Below, piece after piece: positions 1 through 11,704 of a stretch of DNA of 64,000 bases; position 1 is the first letter of the stretch, and the number at the start of each line of letters is the position of its first letter. Location: the NCBI GenBank assembly GCA_030710605.1, contig CP092879.1:20227582-20291581 (forward strand). The letters are read 5' to 3'. The position numbers were made by a program, and so were the translations under genes. This DNA is from Cordylochernes scorpioides. Lineage: Eukaryota > Arthropoda > Arachnida > Pseudoscorpiones > Chernetidae. The notes under the pieces are model-generated. The model did no database searches, had not been told where the DNA came from, and saw only the letters and a program-made list of their open reading frames with translations.

Positions 1-2790
1 CAGTGCAAACGGTCCCAAACCAACCCGTCCAGAGTTCCAAGCAACCAACCCAAGCCAGAGACGCCCCAGCAGAGCAGAATTTTCGAGACTGAGGAAGGAT
101 CACAACCCTTTACCTTAACCCAGCTGACGGTGAAATTATTTCTGGCCCCTAATCTACCATGCCCCTTTTTAATTGATACAGGCGCCAGTTTGAATATAGT
201 GCCATATAATCTCTACAATATGTTAAAAATTCACCTTCCTAAGTTAAATCTTAAAAGGCATTCCCTAGATCTTCAAACCCTAAATGGTTTTGCGAAAACA
301 ATAGGTAAATTGACTCTCCCTCTGACAATAGGTAAAATATCCCGAAAGGAGAATTTTCACGTGGTGGACGCACCGCTGCCATTTGGAATTCTTAGCCTCA
401 ATACTCTCCACCAGTTTAAGTTGGTAATAGATTTTAATAACTGCACTATATTCCAGCTTAGCGCCCCATTGTCTACCCCTACCTACCATTTTAACCATGT
501 ACCAAATGTATGCACGTACTGGCAATGTCAGGCGATGTCCCAAAGAACTTGCCCTGCACCCAATCCTTCCGCCTATGACAACCATTGCGTGCATTCATTG
601 ATCAAAACACAATTATCTACATGCCACCAATCTAATCAAGCGCCACACAACTTTTTCACTAAGGCCAATTGCCTTTTTTACATGCCCTCAAATAACAAAG
701 CCACAACGGCTTCAACTTGTAACCACAATGCCCAAAACATGCCCATGCAGCAGGACAGCTCGCACAACCCCCACATAGGGCTCATACGTGACAATACGTC
801 GTCACGCAACAATCACGCAAGTGTACATCGCAACAAACACGACACTCGCAACAACTGTACACAGACAATATCCATCCCACAGGACAGCTCGCACAACTAC
901 CACACAAAGCTCATAAGTGACCACACTCCGTCACAAGACAATCACGCACGTGTACACCGCAACAACCATGACACTAACAACAATACACAGACAATATCCA
1001 TCCAACAGGACGGCTTTCAAGCTAAACACACACATGTCTCTACGTCGTCACACAACTGTCTCATGACCAATCAACGCGACGAACTCGACACTCACACTAA
1101 GACACAACAAAATTCTTCTCCATACGCATGCTACAACACGACAAACAATCCTCCCTATCCATCCCAGTTCACCACACTTTTACAAAGATACAATCACATT
1201 TTCACCCAAAACAAATTCAACGTACCATGCTTAAGGATTCCACAAGTAAAAATACCCACGAACTCCAACAAAATAATTACCATACGTCCATATCGTGTTC
1301 CGATATGTGACCAACAAGAAATCCGCAATCAGGTCCAACAAATGCTAGAGAATGGCATTATAGAGCAATCTTTTTCACCTTTCTCGAGCCCTGTCAAACT
1401 CGTCACCAAACGCGACAAGACCAAAAGGTTTTGTATCGATTATAGAAAGGTGAATGAGCTAATCAGCTCTGATGTCCATCCCCTCCCGAGGATCGAGGAT
1501 ATACTCGATCGCCTCGCACAGGCCAAGTATTTCTCCACGGCCGACATATCCTCCGCGTATTGGCAGGTCCCAATACACCCCGATTCTCGACCACTGTTGG
1601 CCTTTGCCACGCTCGAAGGGTTATACCAGCCCACTCGATTACCTTTCGGGTTAAAAACCAGCCCTCAGATCTACGAACGAGCCATGAGTCAAGTCCTACA
1701 GAGACACGGACTTGACTGTGTGGCACATTATTTTGATGACTTCATCATTTTCTCCAACACACTGGAGGAACATCAAAACCACCTGCGACAATTTTTCGCC
1801 TTTTGCGAGGCAGAGAAGTTACAACTTAACTTCGCAAAATGCGAATTTTTTAAGCAGTCCATAGATTTCCTAGGTTACACCGTCACAGCTGGTACAACCA
1901 CACCACTCACACGCAACACCGACATAATCCACGCCATTAAACAACCCCACAACCGAAAAAGACTACAATCCTTTCTAGGCGCTGTGAACGTCTATAACAA
2001 ATTCATCCCGGAATACGCTCGCTTACGGGCACCTCTCAACAACCTTCTCAAAAAGGATGTCGTGTGGATCTGGGATGAAGCTTGCCAAAAGGCGTTCATT
2101 GACCTGAAAGAGAACCTCACACAACATCCCATTTTACACCTTTACAAAGAGGGCCTGCCATGCCAAGTGTATTGTGATGCATCCACCCTCGGTATAGCAG
2201 GCATTCTCAAACAGGTTCACCCTGACGGGAACGTATATCCAGTTCAGTATTTCAGCCGAACTCTGCGCCCACACGAACGAAACTATTCCATCTCTGAACC
2301 TGAGTGTTTAGCAATCGTTGAGAGTGTGGAGAAGTTTTGCATCTATTTGATGGGCAGAAAGTTTACTATATTTTCTGACCATCACGCATTGCAGTGGCTG
2401 AAAACAATCAAAAACCCGTCAGGCAGATTGTTTCGATGGAGTTTACGACTGTCGAGTTACGAGTATGAGGTCCGCTACATAAAAGGAAAACAACAGTATG
2501 AGGCAGATATTTTGTCCCGTAACCCGTTCTGTGGGTTCCTAGACGTGTCCCTTATTAAGACACACCAACCTTCTCCATCGAGAGAGTCTAGCCTGACCAT
2601 TGATCGTAATGGATTGCATACCGTTTCCCGAAAAGGTGTAACAAAAATTATCATCCCAAAGACAACAACAACAACAAGTACAACAACTCTTACAAACAGT
2701 ACACGCACAATACAATCACCCCGGTATTTCACAAATGTCACGACTCATCTCCACTCAATATTACTGGCAAGCTATGTCAAAGGACATTAA
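1..2790 (+). pseudogene. pol: gypsy-type Pol: protease, reverse transcriptase, RNase H (5' partial)
   Basis: Open from base 1 in frame 1; a GTG at 130 is not a real start. The aspartic protease is seen as FLIDTGAS just after 160. The reverse transcriptase follows at about 1280-2000, with the segments RFCIDYRKVNEL and STADISSAYWQVPI, the LPFGL turn, and the catalytic box as YFDDF (usual form Y/F-x-DD). RNase H follows at about 2160-2520, with the first catalytic Asp in YCDAS, a Glu in SEPECLA, and SDHHALQWL. Between protease and RT is a long low-complexity linker (about 560-1150) rich in His, Asn, Thr and Gln. The frame leaves Pol near 2660, where the integrase is read in the next frame, so residues after about 2660 in this frame are not genuine. 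The family is certain; activity is unlikely. Confidence 0.85.
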
Positions 2791-3920
2791 ACAAAAGGTT
2801 AAGACCTGCCCCACCTGCCAGTTAACAAAACGTCCATTGGGACCCACTTACGGAGAGTTAAGTCAACCGCCGGAAGCCAAAGAATCCTTTGACCTATTAT
2901 CCCTAGATACCATAGCAGGATTTGCCAAATATGGCAACACCAAAATATACCTCCATGTTGTAGTCGACCATTTTTCGCGCTACGATTGGACTTTCCCATC
3001 CAAATCCACCTGCATTAACACCTACCAACAAGTACTCAAGCGAGTATTACAGGATGGCTCTCCGAAACGCCTTCTTACGGATAGAGCCCCTGCATTCACT
3101 TCGCCAAAATTTAGTAGTTTCCTACTTAACAGAAACATTCACCCATTACTCACAACTAGCAATAATCCACAAGCCAACGGTCTATGTGAACGCCTGAACG
3201 CCACCCTCACGGGAAAAACTTAGGCTATTACATTTAGAGAATCCTAAGATCGCATGGACCAAGCTGGTCAAACGAGTTACAATCATATATAGCAACACAC
3301 CACACTCTACCACAGGTTTTCCACCCATCTACCTAATGTTTGGCATCCTACCGACAGAACTCTCTGACCACAGCACACCTTACCCAGATATCGACAGAGC
3401 TAGGAAGATTGCACACACGCGAACACAAAATAAACACCTTCAAGACAAAAACATTTATGATCAACGACACAAACAACCACATTTCGAAATAGGTGATCTA
3501 GTGTTATTTAAATTATATCACCACCCCAACACAGGGAAGCTCGCTCCGTATTTCACAGGGCCCCATACAATATTCGAAATTATCTCACCAAATGTGGTCC
3601 GTATAGATAGACCCAATCAACCTCTCCAAAGAGACACTGATACGATCCACGTCAACAAGCTTAAACTATATACAGAAAAAGTCCGTTATATAACACCGCC
3701 CGCAATTAGAATACATCATATAAGACACAAGCCCGATTACACGTTCCCGTTTAAACACTTCACACCCGAATTATTTCCAGCAGAGCCGTTGAGATTCAAA
3801 CCAACAAACTGCGAACCTGACAATCATTTAAATCCTACCATTTTGTCCAAAAAACGATCCACGCCATTCTCCAACGATAACGAGAAGCGCGACATTGAAC
3901 CGCCACAATTAAAAAAATAA
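2673..3920 (+). pseudogene. pol: gypsy-type integrase, frameshifted
   Basis: This is the integrase of the same element, read in frame 3 relative to the upstream RT. A zinc-binding HHCC module is visible: two His at about 2700-2720 and CPTCQ near 2810. The core catalytic domain follows, with Asp in SLDT, Asp in LTDRAPAF and Glu in NGLCERLNA. A second frameshift sits in the A5 run at 3216-3220 and creates a false stop at 3221-3223. Beyond it the protein continues through NTPHSTTGF, a YDQRHKQP segment and a C-terminal domain (GDLVLFKLY, GPHTIFEI, HVNKLKLY). It ends in TAA at 3918-3920. The domain call is secure; two frame breaks make it non-functional as it stands. Confidence 0.8.
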
Positions 3921-3962
3921 AGTTCAAACAGATACTCCAGAGCCACAGTTCATAACACCAAT

Positions 3963-4310
3963 ATGGGAGAAGATGCGTCGATACCCCATCTTTCACCCGA
4001 TTTTGTTATTTGTCTACTATCTCTACCCTATGGACTCGTCCCATTCTTATCCATCATTCACATATTAATTTATACCCTATCTTCTCATAGAATTTTCCAG
4101 CTGCAAGAGGAAGTTTTTCATATAGGAAACTCCATCTTAAATTCAGTCTTTCATATAGGAAATTCCATCTTAAATTCAGTCTTTCATATAGGAAATTCCA
4201 TCTTAAATTCAGTCTTTCATATAGGCCAAGCACTTGTAAAACTCCTAAGTATTCTAGGGGACATTCTAGCGGAAAATCTAGACAGGCTCAGAGGAGATAG
4301 AATTAACTAA
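3963..4310 (+). CDS. Short membrane-type ORF in env position, with 33-bp repeats
   Basis: A 115-residue ORF lies 43 bp after the integrase stop, where env or an accessory ORF sits in some gypsy-group elements. Residues about 12-42 are strongly hydrophobic and could span a membrane. Residues about 50-88 are a tandem repeat of an 11-residue unit (HIGNSILNSVF), encoded by a 33-bp direct repeat at 4116-4225 present about 3.3 times. A charged tail follows. I recognise no envelope motif (no furin-type site, no fusion peptide). It could be a real accessory peptide or simply an ORF kept open by the repeat. Confidence 0.3.
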   Translation: MGEDASIPHLSPDFVICLLSLPYGLVPFLSIIHILIYTLSSHRIFQLQEEVFHIGNSILNSVFHIGNSILNSVFHIGNSILNSVFHIGQALVKLLSILGDILAENLDRLRGDRIN

Positions 4311-4493
4311 AAATTAACAAAATCGATGCCGAAGGGAGCAACCCCAACTCCAGTAAAATACGTAGAGAACCATTAGAAAAAAAAAACAATTAGGCGTGCA
4401 CAAAAGCAATTAGAAGGCAGTTTTAGAGAAGGACAGCTTCCCGGCGCGACAATAAATACATACGCCATTACTCCAATTACATGCAAATAGAGG

Positions 4494-4838
4494 GTGGGTA
4501 GATTTAGTTTGGATCTTGTTTTCTCCACACCCCGGGGAGGACTTTGTTCCTCCACATCGCCCCCCTGCTTCCGGGTTTCTAATTACCGTGGGCCCCCTCG
4601 ACCAACAGCTAAATTGAGGTCAAGCGCTGTGGACTTCTCTAAATGTCATCCAGTTTCCATTCCCAATTCAAGCTACATATCGACTTTTACAAAAAACATA
4701 GTTCAATTATATTATCACAAGAAAATTAACACGTTACACACAGACACTCCAAGTGAGTTCACATTTCTATTCTTATTAATTCTTATTATTCTTTACATAC
4801 TTCCAAAATACGTCACCCACATCACACACAGACGCTAG
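4494..4838 (+). CDS. Possible ORF with C-terminal hydrophobic segment
   Basis: A 114-residue open frame in the 3' region of the gypsy element. The start is uncertain (the first codon is not ATG; internal ATGs are absent or late). The last 35 residues contain a leucine/isoleucine-rich run (LFLLILIILYILP) followed by a short basic tail, the layout of a membrane anchor. Together with the preceding ORF it might be the relic of an env-like gene. It could equally be chance, because the region is AT-rich. I do not recognise a family. Confidence 0.2.
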   Translation: MGRFSLDLVFSTPRGGLCSSTSPPCFRVSNYRGPPRPTAKLRSSAVDFSKCHPVSIPNSSYISTFTKNIVQLYYHKKINTLHTDTPSEFTFLFLLILIILYILPKYVTHITHRR

Positions 4839-6453
4839 TGTTAAAAGCACGTAGATCTCAAGGTCAATTACGAACAAAAACACGCAAATTACCACTTGAA
4901 ATGATAGGAAAAATTTAGGTAACAAAGCTTTCGAGCTTACGTTTTCTTCCAAAAGGATTAAACAACCTTTTAGAAGGATCGAGGATTCCCCTCGAATCCT
5001 GTATTCAAGGTTTTTGATTTAGGTACCGACACCCAATATAATAAAGTGGATATTGGGCGAGTACATCTTAAGTGCCCTAGGGAATCGCATAAAAAGCCCT
5101 AGAACGCATTAAGGCTCGAGACACATTAACATACAACATTCGGCATTGAGATCTCAAAATACAACACAACACAAGACAAAAGGTACACGAAAAGGTTATT
5201 TAGATTCCCATGTCTCCTGTATACATAATATAATTCGCACTTGGGACAGATCACGTTTCTACCCAAGTGTCGCACAGGAAAATACAAAAAATCTACGGGG
5301 TATAATTAATTGATTGCGAAAACTAGATTGTAGCATGTAGATACAAAGCGAGTTGCGAACCTCGCTATACATTTTCTTCATTACATATCATTCATTTACA
5401 TTATTTTCTTATTTTAAAATCAAAATATTTAATCCAATTTATCATTTTTCTAATTCAATTTCTTATCACTTATTTTAGCAATTATTTACCATTTTATTTA
5501 CCACCTCTTTATTTTTGTCATATTTCCATTTTATCAACGAAAACTCGTTGGTTTTCGGTTAAATTTAGACATTAGGTTATCCTTTAATTTACAAAAAACC
5601 TTTTTCATTTTTCTTTTTTTTTCTCCATGCAACAAAGCATTTTTCTTTTTTTTTTACCATGCAACAAAGCATTTTTTTTCTCACCACGCAACAAGGCATT
5701 TTTTTTTTGCAACCAAGCCTTCACTTTGATTTCGTACAACTTTTATCTTTATTTTTATTTTTTGATTTCTCAAAAGACCTAATGAAAACCCCTCGATTTC
5801 CATTCCCAATCTCAAGTAGGATAGTAATTAGGCAACATTTTTTTTCACCATGCAACAAAGCACTTTTCTTTTTTTTTCACCATGCAACAAGGCTTTTTCT
5901 TTTTTTTTTTTGTGCAACCAAGCCTTCACTTTGATTTCGTTCAACTTTATATTATTTTTATTTTAATTTCTCAAAAGACCTCATGAAATTCCTTCGATTT
6001 CCTTCCCAATCTCGAGCAGAACATGATTAGGCATTTTTTTATTTTTTTTTCACCATGCAACAACGCATTTTTCTTTTCCTTTTCCCACCATGCAACCCAG
6101 CATTCACTTTATTTTTGTTCAACTTTTATATTATTTTGATTTCTCAAAGACCTAATAACCTCCCTCGACTTCCATTCCCAATTTCGAGCAGAATTATAAT
6201 TAGGCATTTCTCTTTTCACTATGTACCATAGTATTCATTTTTATGTCTTGCCATTACAATTTTTGATTTCTATTAATTATACGCAAGCTATATATCATTA
6301 ATACCATTCTTTTTTATCTCTTATATCCTTACCAATGCTTGTATATAACCTCCCTATAACCAATTAATTTTCACACAAAATTATTTTTTTTCCTTTACAG
6401 AACTCACTCAGGCTAAACCCCTTCTTAAATTCTTCACATGTAGGGGGCGCATC
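4839..6453 (+). other. Non-coding 3' region of the gypsy element
   Basis: No credible coding. The stretch is AT-rich and holds a degenerate relative of the recurrent hammerhead-like motif near 4925-4945 (minus strand, ACAAAGCTTTCGAGC on plus) and an imperfect tandem block at 5620-6240. The final purine-rich stretch TAGGGGGCGC at 6441-6450, just before the LTR, is the likely polypurine tract. Confidence 0.5.
5620..6240 (+). repeat. Imperfect tandem repeat with poly-T and CATGCAACAAAGCA blocks
   Basis: About three to four degenerate copies of a roughly 150-200-bp unit. Each copy holds CCATGCAACAAAGCA next to a long T run, then a segment resembling AAGCCTTCACTTTGATTTCG, then CTCAAAAGACCTAATGAA and CCATTCCCAATCTCGAGC. 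The unit is internal to the retroelement 3' region. Confidence 0.6.
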
Positions 6454-7083
6454 TGTCATAATTTGTACATAGCTAGATGCAAACCCGACCCAATATGTAT
6501 GAAATGTATGCTTTGAAAGATTTAATAAAGAACAAGGCTTAACAATCTGGAGAGAGAAGGCCTAGAGAGGACAATCATTAGCAGGGTTTTATTATCCCGG
6601 AACTCATAAAAGTTGAGTTCAAGAAACTCGTACTTCCTGGTCAGGTTAAAACAAGTCCAAATGACAAAGAGTTGGCAAAGACCAATCAGAGAGCAACTCA
6701 TTTAGCCTCGAGCCTATAGCGAACTTACACGTCACGAACGATCAGCCAATGAGAAAGAAGAAGAGTTTTCTTCTTAAATCGCGAGAACACAGAATTGGCA
6801 GTCCAGAGCTCGCCGCGATAGAGACCACTTTGAAGTCATCCTCATCCGCTCAACCCTTCAGATAAGTCAATCCCATCACCATGTGAACAGTTATAGCCAA
6901 TAGTCAACCTCGCTCAACCTCTCAAATCCTTCTCTCCTCGATTAATTGCCTTATTTCAACCCAATCAATTGTGTATTCTCGATTATTTTCCCCTGTATGC
7001 ATCACTTCCCACTCAAACGACTGCGCTCAAATCAATCAAATCAATTATCAACCCACATTAAAAGATTTCGTAACGATAGTACG
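6454..7083 (+). repeat. 3' LTR of gypsy element
   Basis: Starts TGTCATAATTTGTA directly after the purine tract. It carries AATAAA at 6534-6539. It is recognisably similar over most of its length to 34342-35163, including the shared start, the TTTAATAAAG segment, CACCATGTGA, CTTCCCACTCAAACGACTGCG and the final region ending AACGAT. The exact 3' end is not fixed. Confidence 0.65.
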
Positions 7084-7479
7084 ATATATACAAACCCCTT
7101 TCTCTCCTATTGTTTATTTTAAAAGGATTTGCATGCAAGGTTTAATCGATATTTGAATTTAATTGTAATTTTACGTGGTTAAAAGACATTACTGTTTAAT
7201 ATATTTTTATTTAAAAAGGAACTGTAATATCAAGTTAAATCCAGTGGATATCATCAAATTGAAACAAGAAAACATGTCAAATATATAAAAGGGTTGCTCC
7301 ATAAATATCTGGTCTGACTATTAAATATTTGATGTTCCGGATTAAATTTTGGCCGTAATTACAATAATAATTTATTATAATATAAAGGAACACGCGCGAG
7401 AAGGGACTACAAAATACCGAGATTGATGTAACTACAAAAGAACTACGTATGCACACAACAAAGTCGAAGGACCGACAGA
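7084..7479. other. Intergenic, no feature seen
   Basis: AT-rich sequence between the gypsy LTR and the 39-bp minisatellite. I see no gene, repeat or clear element end here. Confidence 0.4.
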
Positions 7480-8745
7480 TGTGTTTGATCACGGTCCCTC
7501 CTGTGCCTGTAGACATCCTGTCAATGATCACGGTCCCTCCTGTGTCTGTAGACAACCTGTCTGCGATCACGGTCCCTCCTGTGTCTGTAGACATCCTGTC
7601 TGCGATCACTGCCCCTCCTGTGTCTGTAGACATCCTGTCTGCGATCACGGTCCCTCCTGTGTCTGTAGACATCCTGTCTGCGATCACGGCCCCTCCTGTG
7701 TCTGTAGACATCCTGTCTATGATCACGGTCCCTCCTGTGTCTGTAGACATCCTGTCTGTGATCACGGCCCCTCCTGTGTCTGTAGACATCCTGTCTATGA
7801 TCACGGTCCCTCCTGTGTCTGTAGACATCCTGTCTGCGATCACTGCCCCTCCTGTGTCTGTAGACATCCTGTCTGCGATCACGGTCCCTCCTGTGTCTGT
7901 AGACATCCTGTCTGCGATCACGGCCCCTCCTGTGTCTGTAGACATCCTGTCTATGATCACGGTCCCTCCTGTGTCTGTAGACATCCTGTCTATGATCACG
8001 GTCCCTCCTGTGTCTGTAGACATCCTGTCTGTGATTACAGCCCCTCCTGTGTCTGTAGACATCCTGTCTATGATCACGGTCCCTCCTGTGTCTGTAGACA
8101 TCCTGTCTGCGATCACGGCCCCTCCTGTGTCTGCAGACATCCTGTCTATGATCACGGTCCCTCCTGTGTCTGTAGACATCCTGTCTGTGATCACGGCCCC
8201 TCCTGTGTCTGTAGACATCCTGTGTATGATCACGGTCCCTCCTGTGTCTGTAGACATCCTGTCTGTGATCACGGTCCCTCCTGTGTCTGTAGACATCCTG
8301 TCTATGATCACGGTCCCTCCTGTGTCTGTAGACAACCTGTCTGCGATCAAGGCCCCTCCTGTGTCTGTAGACATCCTGTCTGCGATCACGGCCCCTCCTG
8401 TGTCTGTAGACATCCTGTCTGTGATCACGGCCCCTCCTGTGTCTGTAGACATCCTGTCTGCGATCACGGCCCCTCCTGTGTCTGTAGACATCCTGTCTGT
8501 GATCACGGTCCCTCCTGTGTCTGTAGACATCCTGTCTGCGATCACGGCCCCTCCTGTGTCTGTAGACATCCTGTCTGTGATCACGGTCCCTGCGGTGTCT
8601 GTAGACATCCTGTCTTCGATCACGGTCCCTCCTGTGTCTGTAGACATCCTGTCTGCGATCACGGCCCTTCCTGTGTCTATAGACATCCTGTCTGTGATCA
8701 GGGCCCCTCCTGTGTCTGTAGACTTGCTATCTGTGGCCTCTGTTT
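7480..8745. repeat. 39-bp minisatellite, about 32 copies
   Basis: Tandem unit resembling GATCACGGTCCCTCCTGTGT followed by CTGTAGACATCCTGTCTGC. Variants alternate GGTCCC/GGCCCC and CTGCGATC/CTATGATC/CTGTGATC. The unit length is a multiple of three and lacks stops, so three long frames are open through the array (two plus, one minus, 434-469 codons). These frames look like by-products of the repeat: one plus frame reads as VSVDILSAITAPP repeats and the minus frame as STDTGGTVITDRM repeats. No signal peptide or unique domain is attached. Confidence 0.95.
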
Positions 8746-9384
8746 GTATAAGATTTTTATTATATTTTTAATTTTACAAAAATGATGTTTTAAAGGAGTA
8801 AAGAATAATAACAAAATTTCATGGAAAACTGAACGGGTTGTTAATGGGTTTAAGCGGTTACAAGATAGCCGAGTAGACGTTAAAGATGAGGTATGTATAG
8901 ATACCATTCTCCCCACGTCAAAAACAAATAAAAATTCTTTAAATTGGTAATTTGATTTGATCTGTAACCTTCACTTAACTATTCGCTAAATTGCTGAAAT
9001 TCTAGGAATTGACAAAGAATGCTTAAAGCAAAATTTACATAACAATTTCAGCATGTAAAAGGTGTACGCCAAAATAGTTCCTAAAATTCTCACAATTAAT
9101 AAAAGAAGCTGATGAGAATGTTCGTATTTAATCAAATATTATCTTATTATTTTTATGTTTGGGAGATAATATATATGTTTTTCTCCTTTTCGTTCTGATA
9201 TATCCTCAAATATCTGTTACACCCTTGAGTTATTGTAATTTGATGAGAAAGAATATAGGATAATTGTTGGAAATGTATAGTTTAAATTTTGATTCAGGAA
9301 AACGGCTCTAGATGGCGTGCATCACGGGATGCGCCACAGAGTAAATCCACAGAGTCCGAGTGAGTGAGTGTGTGGCGGTAGGTG
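8746..9384. other. Intergenic, no feature seen
   Basis: AT-rich, no supported coding and no obvious terminal repeats. Confidence 0.4.
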
Positions 9385-9612
9385 GAAGCACTCAAGGAAG
9401 TTAAAGATAAATTTAAAGAACTCAAGGAAGTTGAAGTTAAAGTTTAAAGAAGAATAAGTTAAAGTTTATAGAAGAAGAAGTTAAAGTTTAAAGAAGAAGA
9501 AGTTAAAGTTTAAAGAAGTGAAGTTAAAGTTTAAAGAAGTGAAGTTAAAGTTTAAAGAAGTGAAGTTAAAGTTTAAAGAAGTGAAGTTAAAGTTTAGAGA
9601 ACTCAAAGAAGT
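9385..9612 (+). repeat. Degenerate purine-rich tandem repeat, about 21-bp core
   Basis: Core unit GAAGTTAAAGTTTAAAGAAGT is repeated cleanly about four times at 9500-9595, with looser copies on both sides. The strand is almost purely A/G/T. The 117-residue plus frame across it (repeats of VKLKFKE) is best read as a repeat artefact. Confidence 0.8.
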
Positions 9613-9950
9613 TAAAGATAAAGAAGATAAATATAAAGAAGTCAAAGCTAGAGAAGATAAAATTAGAAAAGTTGGAGTTGAATGTATATATGTAAATAAG
9701 ACCTTATTAAGAATCAAGAATTTGCAGATAGGCAAAATAAAAGTTATATTTTATGACAATTTGGTCTATTTTACATTTCCTCGAATTGCGCGAACACGGC
9801 TGGTGAACCACGACATTTTTTATTTTTTCTTTTCAACAATAATCATATGTAGAAAAGACAGTTCTACTTAATCAAATTCACCAAAACTACGTTTTTTATT
9901 GATAAGCCTGAATTTCATAGAACTCCAAGATACGTTGCTTTCATTGAACA

Positions 9951-10166
9951 TACACTCATGAACAAAACTTAAGGAAACTGTACCTTTTAGCATGTATATC
10001 GGGATTCAGACAATATTTGATACAAAGTGACCTATATTGGAGATACACGAGATCAACAAGTGGGAAAAAAATTGCCTAGGTCTCCTTCAAACAAACAAAC
10101 AAAAACAACAAAAAAAGGCGATATCAAAGACTTTATACTTTCGTAAGTTTTGTCCATGAGTGCATA
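9951..10166. mobile_element. Mariner-type MITE, copy 1
   Basis: Terminal inverted repeats TACACTCATGAACAAAACTT on the left and the matching AAGTTTTGTCCATGAGTGCATA on the right, bounded by TA. The inside is non-coding. Two other copies of the same unit lie at 29763-29976 and 55761-55982, sharing the inner segment GGGATTCAGACAAT. Confidence 0.8.
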
Positions 10167-10222
10167 TAGTACATAGTCTTATACATATAGTACATAGTCT
10201 GTTACATATAATATATAGTCGG
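10165..10222 (+). repeat. About 21-bp repeat array (TATAGTACATAGTCTTATACA)
   Basis: Short tandem array of the unit TATAGTACATAGTCTTATACA. The same unit recurs at 13378-13465 and 13927-14006, in each case ending directly against a different element. Confidence 0.75.
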
Positions 10223-10386
10223 GATTCTCCGCTAGGTGGCCAAGTTGAGCGGTCGTGAAATTCTTCGGCTCCCGATAAGTAAATATTTTAAACTTATTAT
10301 TTGCTTTTTTGTGCTTCTATTTGGGTCACGCCTTCTTGTGAGTATCCTGTCGTTGGCCTATAGTTTATTTATTCTCTGCGAAGATC

Positions 10387-11287
10387 ATGAAGCTTATTTT
10401 ATTTATTTCTATAATTAATATCTTCATTTTTGCAAGAGAAGCTGCTGTGATCACTAGATATGTAAATTTTCGCGCTAAAACTTTTGTTAATTATGGAAAT
10501 AACTTCAAGGCTATCTCTTTTACTCATGCTGGAAAGGGAACCCGTCGATGTATTATTTTAATGCTACTGCTCATTTCAGGTATTGAACCAAATCCTGGCC
10601 CCAAACAGACAAGGCAAACAACATTAGATGCAGGCAAAGATAAAGATTTGCATGATCTAATTTTAGCACTTTCAACTAAGATAGATGACTTTGGTAAAAA
10701 AATGGAGACTAGACTTGTTTCGGTAGAACAAGGATTGGACAAAATAAATCAGCGCCTACAACACTTCAAGTCATCATTGGAAACCACTTCTAAAGCTGTC
10801 TCGCTTAATACAAATAGAATATCTGATCTCGAGAGACGGTTGAGCTTGAAGAGATGAGGCAGAGGGAAAATAACTTGATTATTTATGGACTGGAAGGAGC
10901 AGAAGGCGAAACCCCTGAAGAATCTCGAGGTTTGATCCAAGATCTGATTTCAAACACGATGCAAATTTCTGAATATCTTAGAATAGAACAGTGCCGAAGA
11001 TTGACAAAAAAAAATCTAACTCGCCGCTGCTTATTGAGGTGCCTGATTTCAAGCAAAGACTTCTGATTTTTAGGAACGCTTTCAGACTCAGGGACAAAAC
11101 AATATTCGTAAATAAAGATTACCCTCCAACTATTAGAGACCAAAGGATATTGCTAATTAGCAAGCGAAAAGAACTCATGAGTAAGGGAACTGCTTCCAAG
11201 CTAAGAGATAACAGGCTAATTGTCCGTGGCATAAGCTACTCTGTTTTAAATGGCCGCGTTTTCAGTTCCAATGGGGACGCATTATAG
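10387..11287 (+). pseudogene. Non-LTR ORF1: hydrophobic N-terminus, 2A-like motif, coiled coil, L1-ORF1p-like domain
   Basis: The first frame (10387-10857, 156 residues) begins with a hydrophobic stretch and then carries LLLISGIEPNPGP at about residues 59-71. This is the 2A-like ribosome-skipping signature (E-x-NPG-P), with Gly in place of the usual Asp before Ile-Glu. A heptad-rich region follows (about residues 85-150: KIDDFGKKMETRLVSVEQGL and on). A frameshift near 10855 leads to RENNLIIYGL. A second one, in the A9 run at about 11008-11016, leads to LLIEVPDFKQRLLIFRNA and ends at 11287. RENNLIIYGL and the following region resemble the central domain of L1-type ORF1 proteins. 2A motifs in this place are known from other non-LTR elements. 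This copy is broken. Confidence 0.65.
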
Positions 11288-11704
11288 CAAACTTCGGATA
11301 GTATTCATACTGTACCACTGTCCAACCTAATTTTTCACAGTTAAAATATCCTTTTCAGGATGAATATTCGCGACAACCTAGACAAGAACTATCACATGAT
11401 TGCTCATTTCTAAAAACGAATAAAAGTCGCCAATATGCACTTGTAGCTCAGCATAAACATCCTAATTATCAAAATAAAATGTTATATCACTAAGGAACAA
11501 TCCTCATAGAATAATCTCTTGATATATACTCCGTAGAATTATTATTTTCTCGATGAGAGTTCACTCACAATAATAGATGACAGATATATCAGTGATAAAT
11601 ATGGAATCTTTGCTTTTATTCTTCAACTAAAGAATCCTCAGTTATAGATCTTTTTATTTCTTGAAAATGAAGATACTTCGGCCAGTGAATCTTTTTATTA
11701 CTTC

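Larger units (their letters stand above)
1..7083 (+). mobile_element. Ty3/gypsy-type LTR retroelement, 5' part outside window
   Basis: Order along the plus strand is protease, reverse transcriptase, RNase H, integrase, two short membrane-type ORFs, a long AT-rich non-coding stretch, a purine tract and a 3' LTR. This is the Ty3/gypsy order (integrase after RNase H). The reading frame is already open at base 1, so gag and the 5' LTR lie upstream. Frameshifts near 2660 and 3216-3220 mean this copy is probably inactive. The right boundary is approximate because the LTR end was placed by comparison with a second diverged LTR copy at 34342-35163. Confidence 0.85.

Noticed and set aside
7480-8745. 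CRISPR array
   Set aside because: Units are contiguous tandem repeats with no spacers, in a eukaryotic transposon-rich setting.
7277-8785. Three ORFs of 434-469 codons as repeat-protein genes
   Set aside because: They coincide exactly with the 39-bp array, are open on both strands only because the unit lacks stops, and carry no unique domain.
9481-9871. Lys-rich coding gene (repeats of VKLKFKE) and its minus-strand counterpart
   Set aside because: The frame is an artefact of a 21-bp purine repeat and runs into AT-rich DNA without domain features.
10236-10418. 60-codon hydrophobic ORF upstream of the 2A-bearing ORF1
   Set aside because: Non-ATG context in the 5' region of a decayed element and no family; not supported.
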